Assembly: GCA_002329385.1 (NCBI GenBank)
Contig: DCTR01000024.1
Span: forward strand, 34,882 to 45,651
Length of the DNA stretch: 10,770 bases
Reading direction: 5' to 3'
Source: Candidatus Shapirobacteria bacterium UBA1435
Lineage (GTDB): Bacteria > Patescibacteriota > Microgenomatia > UBA12405
The position numbers were made by a program, and so were the translations under genes. Within the stretch, counting starts at the first letter, position 1. The number at the start of each line of letters is the position of its first letter. The notes beneath the pieces are model-generated. The model had not been told where the DNA came from and did no database searches. It was given only the letters and a program-made list of their open reading frames with translations. Positions 6,887 to 10,770 of this stretch are shown piece by piece.

Positions 6887-7672
6887 ATGCTGTCTCCTTT
6901 GCGACTTACCGATCTAAGCCGTCAGTTGCGGTTATCGGTCCTTGATCTTATTTATCTTTCCGGCGGGGGGCATATCGGCGGCTCGCTCTCCAGTCTAGAT
7001 TTGATGATTTCTGTCTATTTTTCAAAAACATTTAATTTTCCTGGTGATCATTTTGTTTTATCTGCTGGCCATCTTTGCCCCTCTCTCTATGCCGTTCTCT
7101 CTGCTGCTGGCTATTTCCACCCCGATCTTCTCAAAACTTATTCCGCCTATCGTTCCCCCCTCCAGGGACACGTTTCCACCGATGTCCCCGGGGTTGAGTA
7201 TTCTTCCGGCTCTCTCGGCCAAGGTCTGTCTTTTGCCGCTGGCTTGGCCCTTGGTCATCCCAAGCACACCACCATCTGCCTCACCTCTGATGGTGAACAC
7301 CAGGAAGGCCAAATCTGGGAGGCAGCCATGTTTGCCAGTAAATATCACCTCGGCAACCTGATCAATCTTGTCGACTACAATCATTACCAGATTGATGGCC
7401 CTACCGACGAGATTATGCCGTTGGGACGGCTTGCCGCCAAATATATTGAATTCGGCTGGACTGTTACAACCATAAATGGTCATAATTTCTCCCAAATCAA
7501 CAAGGCCCTGGTCAAAGCCAAGGAATCTAATTACCCCAACTGTATTATTGCCCAGACCGTTTTTGGCCAAGGCGTCTCTTTTATGCAGTATGACTATCGC
7601 TATCATGATGTTAAGAATTTGCCCGAAAATCTCTACCTTCGTGCCAGAAAGGAGTTGTCAAACTTACTATGA
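6887..7672 (+). CDS. Transketolase, N-terminal (thiamine-diphosphate) subunit
   Basis: This is one half of a split transketolase, which moves two-carbon units between sugar phosphates in the non-oxidative pentose phosphate pathway. The 261-aa protein covers the diphosphate-binding domain. It shows GGGHIGGSLS at 26-35 (His29), SAGHLCPSLYAV at 59-70 (His62), GHVSTDVPGVEYSSGSLGQG at 94-113 (His95), and the thiamine-diphosphate/Mg motif starting SDGEHQEGQ at 134-142 and closing with DYN at 163-165, so Asp135 and Asn165 are the expected Mg ligands. The usual GDGE reads SDGE. A late His240 in YRYHDVKN fits the C-terminal substrate His region. The C-terminal half is the next gene, 30 nt downstream. 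It has a leaderless-type promoter. Split transketolases are known in archaea and some bacteria. Confidence 0.95.
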   Translation: MLSPLRLTDLSRQLRLSVLDLIYLSGGGHIGGSLSSLDLMISVYFSKTFNFPGDHFVLSAGHLCPSLYAVLSAAGYFHPDLLKTYSAYRSPLQGHVSTDVPGVEYSSGSLGQGLSFAAGLALGHPKHTTICLTSDGEHQEGQIWEAAMFASKYHLGNLINLVDYNHYQIDGPTDEIMPLGRLAAKYIEFGWTVTTINGHNFSQINKALVKAKESNYPNCIIAQTVFGQGVSFMQYDYRYHDVKNLPENLYLRARKELSNLL

Positions 7673-7702
7673 TCGTCTTTAATAGTTTCCTTTATCCCGA
7701 CC

Positions 7703-8653
7703 ATGCCCTCCATTAGCCAGCCGTCATCCTCCGTTCGCCAGGCGTTTGGTGACACCTTGTTGCGTTTGGCCAAAACCAATAAAAACCTCTGCGTTGTCAG
7801 CGCCGACCTGAAGTCTTCTCTCTGTTTGACCAAATTTGCCGCCAAATACCCCAAACGTTTTATCGAATGTGGTGTCGCCGAATCAAACGCCGCTGCCATC
7901 GCCGCCGGTCTGGCCAAAACCGGCAGAACCGTTTTCTTGTCCTCTTTCGCCTGCTTTTCTCCCGCCATCAACTGGGCCGTTATCAAGCAATCCGTCTGTT
8001 ACAACCATGCCAATGTCAAAATCGTCGGTTCCCACGCCGGTTTGGCCAGTGGTGACCTTGGCGCCACCCATCAAATGCTTGAAGACCTTGCCCTCATGCG
8101 CTCCCTTCCCAATATGCAGGTTTTCGCCCCACTTGACGCCACAGAGACCAAAAAAATTGTCACCGTTTGTGCCAACAGTCCGCTTCCTGCCTATATCCGT
8201 CTCGTTCGTCCATCCTCCCCCCAGGTCTTTGATCCGAAATTCTCATTTACTATTGGCAAGTCGGCTGTCCTTCGCTCCGGAAAAGATATCACTATTCTTG
8301 GCCACGGCCTGCCGCTGGCTAACTTTTTTTCTTCCCTCCGGGCTCAATCCCGCCCTCAATTTTCTTTTGAGGTTATTAATTGTTCTTCGATTAAACCATT
8401 GGACACCGATACCATCCAAAAAAGTATCAAAAAAACTGGCCGTGTTATTTGTCTTGAAGATCATCAAAAGAATGGTGGATTGGGGGAAGCTGTCTCCTCT
8501 TTTATCCTTTCTTCCGCCATTCCCTGTCGCTTTCTCCATCTGGCTGTCGATAATCTCTTTGGTCAGTCTGCCAAAGACTATCTCCAACTCTACGACCATT
8601 ATGGCCTTGGTTGGCAATCAATCCTTCACGCCGCCCAAAGGCTTATGCTCTAG
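7703..8653 (+). CDS. Transketolase, C-terminal (pyrimidine-binding) subunit
   Basis: This is the second half of the split transketolase. The 316-aa protein contains the pyrimidine-binding domain with the catalytic Glu60 in ECGVAESNAAAIAAGLA (55-71), then SHAGLASGDLGATHQMLEDL at 110-129, with His111 and His123 in the active-site segment, LMRSLPNMQVFAP at 131-143, and the C-terminal transketolase domain from about 187 onward, including CLEDHQKNGGLGEAV near 250-264. Together with the preceding 261-aa subunit the total of 577 residues is close to the shorter single-chain or archaeal-type enzymes. The start ATG has no Shine-Dalgarno and no clear promoter, so it is probably read from the upstream gene's transcript. 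A long open frame within the same DNA (7836-8693) is a composition artefact. Confidence 0.95.
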   Translation: MPSISQPSSSVRQAFGDTLLRLAKTNKNLCVVSADLKSSLCLTKFAAKYPKRFIECGVAESNAAAIAAGLAKTGRTVFLSSFACFSPAINWAVIKQSVCYNHANVKIVGSHAGLASGDLGATHQMLEDLALMRSLPNMQVFAPLDATETKKIVTVCANSPLPAYIRLVRPSSPQVFDPKFSFTIGKSAVLRSGKDITILGHGLPLANFFSSLRAQSRPQFSFEVINCSSIKPLDTDTIQKSIKKTGRVICLEDHQKNGGLGEAVSSFILSSAIPCRFLHLAVDNLFGQSAKDYLQLYDHYGLGWQSILHAAQRLML

Positions 8654-8684
8654 CGCCCTTCTTTTTTTTACCTCTCCTACGCCC

Positions 8685-8690
8685 TACAAT
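8685..8690 (+). promoter_or_regulatory. -10 box for aldolase, leaderless
   Basis: TACAAT ends 5 nt before the aldolase ATG, putting the expected transcription start on or beside the start codon. The -35 position is only a T run (8662-8669), so this is a weaker call than the one before transketolase. Confidence 0.5.
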
Positions 8691-8695
8691 TAGTT

Positions 8696-9532
8696 ATGCT
8701 TACTCTCCGCCAGCAACTTCTTTCATATCGCCAGCAAAATAAAGCCCTCCCCGCCTTCAATATCGACACCTTCGAAATCTATCAGGCCGTCGAGCTCGCC
8801 GTCAAAGAAACCATGATGCCTTGTCTGGTTCAGCTGTCTGCGGGTGAAGACGACTTTATTCAGGCAGAAAGGCTTTTTCTTTTGGCTAAGAAAGCCAGAA
8901 TCGAAGGCTTGCCCATCTACCTAAATATGGATCATGGCCGAAATCTTAAACGGTTAGAGAGCCTCATTCGACTGGGATTTGATATGGTTCACTTTGACGG
9001 TTCCAACGATGATTTGCGTAGCAATCTCTCCCTCTCCCAGTTTTTTATCAGTCGTGTTCACCAGGTTAATCCAGACGCCATGGTCGAAGCCGAGTTTAAC
9101 CACATCCAGTCTGTCGACGGCCCCCACCCTTCCTCCAACCTCACCGATCCTCAGCAAGCCCAAGATTTTGTCTCCAAAACCGGCTGCGACTTGTTGGCCG
9201 TCTCCGTCGGCAACTTACATGGTGTTCCCCAAAGTGGCATCGAAAAAATTAACCTTCCGCTCCTTCAGCAAATAAATCAGGCTATTCCCGACACCTATCT
9301 CACCCTTCATGGCGGTTCCGGCATCGATTCCTCTCAAATTTCACAAGCCATTAAAACCGGTATCGTTAAGATTAATATCAACACTGACCTTCGTCTTAAG
9401 TTTAAACACTCCCTTGCCGACAATCTGTCAGCTGTTAGTTCCGAAAAGATCTACGATTATTTCCAACCGCTCGTCCTGGATCTAAAAAATCTAGTCATCA
9501 GTAAATTGCGGGAGTTTGCCCCATCGGTTTAG
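8696..9532 (+). CDS. Class II (zinc) fructose-bisphosphate aldolase family protein
   Basis: This 278-aa protein belongs to the zinc-dependent class II aldolases (FbaA/GatY/KbaY group), which reversibly join dihydroxyacetone phosphate to an aldehyde phosphate. Visible features are AFNIDTFEIYQAV at 20-32, NMDHG at 77-81 with catalytic Asp79 and zinc-ligand His80 (the family usually has HLDHG), VEAEF at 130-134 supplying Glu residues, VGNLHGV at 171-177 with zinc-ligand His175, LHGGSGI at 204-210 with His205, and KININTDLR at 225-233 for phosphate binding. All metal and catalytic residues are present. It lies 42 nt after the transketolase C-subunit gene and 47 nt before a sugar kinase. Fructose-1,6-bisphosphate is the default substrate. 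Sedoheptulose-1,7-bisphosphate or a ketohexose bisphosphate cannot be excluded, since substrate choice in this family is hard to read from sequence. Confidence 0.92.
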   Translation: MLTLRQQLLSYRQQNKALPAFNIDTFEIYQAVELAVKETMMPCLVQLSAGEDDFIQAERLFLLAKKARIEGLPIYLNMDHGRNLKRLESLIRLGFDMVHFDGSNDDLRSNLSLSQFFISRVHQVNPDAMVEAEFNHIQSVDGPHPSSNLTDPQQAQDFVSKTGCDLLAVSVGNLHGVPQSGIEKINLPLLQQINQAIPDTYLTLHGGSGIDSSQISQAIKTGIVKININTDLRLKFKHSLADNLSAVSSEKIYDYFQPLVLDLKNLVISKLREFAPSV

Positions 9533-9564
9533 TCTTGGCTTAATCAAACCGCGGATTAACTTTG

Positions 9565-9570
9565 TATACT
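9565..9570 (+). promoter_or_regulatory. -10 box for sugar kinase, leaderless or nearly so
   Basis: TATACT, the same hexamer as before the transketolase gene, ends 9 nt before the kinase ATG. The predicted start lies 0-4 nt before the ATG. No -35 hexamer at the usual distance is convincing. Confidence 0.5.
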
Positions 9571-9579
9571 TAACTAACT

Positions 9580-10494
9580 ATGTTCGATCTAGTCTCTTTT
9601 GGTGCTGCCACTGTCGATATTTTTGCTCGATCATCCAGCTTTACCGTGGCCAATGGCCTCATTTCTTTACCCTATTCGTCCAAGTCGGAAATCAGCACTG
9701 GCCTTATCACTTCTGGTGGGGGAGCCTCCAATGCCGCTGTCGCCTGTTCCCGTCTTGGTCTGAAAACCGCCTGTGTCGCCCTAGTTGGACATGATCACCT
9801 TCACTGCTATATTCTCGACGACTTCAGTCAAAATAACGTCACCCCTCTGTTGGCCTACGACGACCAGTCCTCAACTGATTATTCCGTTATTTTGGTCGGT
9901 CCTGACGGTGGCCGTTCTATTCTCACCAACCGCGGCCAGACCAGTCTCCAAGACAAAGATATTCCCTGGGATAAAATCTCCTCCCGCTGGTTCTATATCA
10001 CTTCACTTGAGGGTAATCTCGACCTGCTCGAGCGGCTTATAGGCTTTGCTGTTGAAAATCAAATCAAGGTCGCCCTTAACCCTGGGAATCGTGAGCTGAA
10101 CCAGCCCAATCGTCTGGTTCCTTTGTTCAAATATGTTGATTATCTTCAATTTAACAAGACGGAATCAGAAATTATTGTCAAAACCGACATCTCCTCTCCT
10201 GAATTTTGGCACAAGTTATCTCTGCTTGGTTCGGCTATTGTCGCTGTCACCAACGGCCGGCAGGGTGCCCACGTTCTTTGCTCGCACGAACACCTTTTTT
10301 CTCCGGTTCTAAACGTTAAACCTGTCGAGGAAACTGGTGCCGGTGACGGATTTGGTTCTGCCTTTGTTAGCGCTCTTTTTTATCAAAAACCAGCCAAGGA
10401 TGCCTTGTTTTGGGGAATCAAAAATTCCGCTTCTGTCGTCTCCCTGTTCGGTGCTAAACCCGGCCTTCTTACTTTGCCTCAAATTAATTCTTAA
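9580..10494 (+). CDS. PfkB-family (ribokinase-like) carbohydrate kinase
   Basis: This 304-aa protein is an ATP-dependent sugar or nucleoside kinase of the PfkB/ribokinase superfamily. Evidence is the N-terminal VSFGAATVDIFA at 5-16, the substrate-binding glycine run TSGGGASNAAVACSRLG at 44-60 (PfkB signature 1 region), ALNPGNREL at 165-173, LQFNKTES at 189-196, AVTNGRQGAHV at 222-232, and the signature-2 block EETGAGDGFGSAFVSAL at 250-266 with the catalytic base Asp256 and the anion-hole GAGD. The first Asp of the common DTTGAGD motif is Glu here, which is tolerated in the family. The substrate is not readable. With transketolase and aldolase beside it, phosphorylation of a ketose or ketose phosphate is plausible, including a PfkB-type phosphofructokinase role. 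Its own -10 box lies just upstream; the next gene starts 2 nt after its stop. Confidence 0.9.
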   Translation: MFDLVSFGAATVDIFARSSSFTVANGLISLPYSSKSEISTGLITSGGGASNAAVACSRLGLKTACVALVGHDHLHCYILDDFSQNNVTPLLAYDDQSSTDYSVILVGPDGGRSILTNRGQTSLQDKDIPWDKISSRWFYITSLEGNLDLLERLIGFAVENQIKVALNPGNRELNQPNRLVPLFKYVDYLQFNKTESEIIVKTDISSPEFWHKLSLLGSAIVAVTNGRQGAHVLCSHEHLFSPVLNVKPVEETGAGDGFGSAFVSALFYQKPAKDALFWGIKNSASVVSLFGAKPGLLTLPQINS

Positions 10495-10496
10495 GC

Positions 10497-10770
10497 ATGC
10501 TTCCCAAACCCGAAAAAAACAAAAAAGTCCAATCGGCCTCCCAGCTGGATCTATTAGACGCCGTCTCCTCCGAAGATAAGCTCAAAAAAAAACGGCGTTC
10601 GCTGATCATTCTACTTGTTTTGTTCGTTGGTTCTAGTCTGGTCTTTTATCTTTATCGTCGTTTTACTAGCATCTCTTTTACTCTTCGTCCTCCCTCATTT
10701 GACATCCGTCTTCCCTCCTTTTCCTTCTTTTCTCCTCGGTCTCCCTTGTCTACTACCGACGAAGTCGAAC
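10497..10770 (+). CDS. Single-pass membrane protein, 3' end cut by window edge
   Basis: The first 91 residues of an unrecognised protein are visible. A charged, lysine-rich N-terminus (1-34, ending KLKKKRR) is followed by one hydrophobic helix at about 35-53 and then a Pro/Ser/Phe-rich segment with repeats of the form PSF (residues 66-68 and 73-75). The positive charges before the helix predict an N-in, C-out topology. The ATG lies 2 nt after the kinase stop with no Shine-Dalgarno, suggesting re-initiation or coupled translation. The outer domain, which would reveal the function, lies beyond the window. Confidence 0.7.
   Translation, partial: MLPKPEKNKKVQSASQLDLLDAVSSEDKLKKKRRSLIILLVLFVGSSLVFYLYRRFTSISFTLRPPSFDIRLPSFSFFSPRSPLSTTDEVE

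Noticed and set aside
7836..8693. 285-aa open frame overlapping the transketolase C-subunit
   Set aside because: It is Pro/Ser/Leu-rich with no motif, lies in another frame of a clear transketolase gene, and is explained by the pyrimidine-rich strand.

Overview
The window looks like a compact genome of the Candidate Phyla Radiation (Patescibacteria), probably close to Microgenomates. This is an inference from several traits together: a transketolase split into two genes, short or overlapping gene junctions, several plus-strand genes without a Shine-Dalgarno sequence, a tRNA without an encoded CCA end, and a divergent enolase. UGA is used as a stop in several genes (eno, the transketolase N-terminal gene and two small genes), so UGA is not reassigned here as it is in Gracilibacteria/SR1. 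Without searches the lineage remains a guess.

Layout. 1-3385 is on the minus strand. Reading in that direction, a 64-aa two-helix membrane protein is followed by an FkbM-family methyltransferase, then eno (enolase) and gpmI (cofactor-independent phosphoglycerate mutase, running off the left edge). eno and gpmI overlap by ATGA and carry out consecutive steps of lower glycolysis. A divergent intergenic region (3386-3608) holds back-to-back promoters. groES and groEL lie on the plus strand (3609-5608), followed by a hairpin terminator and a tRNA-Cys(GCA). A minus-strand operon at 5743-6822 encodes an ECF-type sigma factor, a three-helix membrane protein and an 87-aa soluble protein, with overlapping junctions. 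From 6887 to the right edge, plus-strand genes encode transketolase N-terminal and C-terminal subunits, a class II sugar-bisphosphate aldolase, a PfkB-family sugar kinase and the start of a single-pass membrane protein.

How the genes fit together. The two carbon-metabolism blocks (eno-gpmI; transketolase-aldolase-kinase) fit a fermentative organism that moves sugar phosphates through the non-oxidative pentose phosphate branch to triose phosphates and then through lower glycolysis. The GroES/GroEL pair is the standard chaperonin. The sigma operon looks like a self-contained regulatory unit whose partner genes are not recognisable anti-sigma factors.

Three signals stand out beyond the gene list. 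The plus strand is pyrimidine-rich regardless of which strand carries the gene, so plus- and minus-strand genes use different synonymous codons. At least three plus-strand genes have a -10 box 5-9 nt before the ATG, implying leaderless mRNAs. Structured leaders precede groES and the methyltransferase. I did not find a clearly new multi-gene system. The sigma operon and the transketolase-aldolase-kinase module are the best candidates for follow-up.
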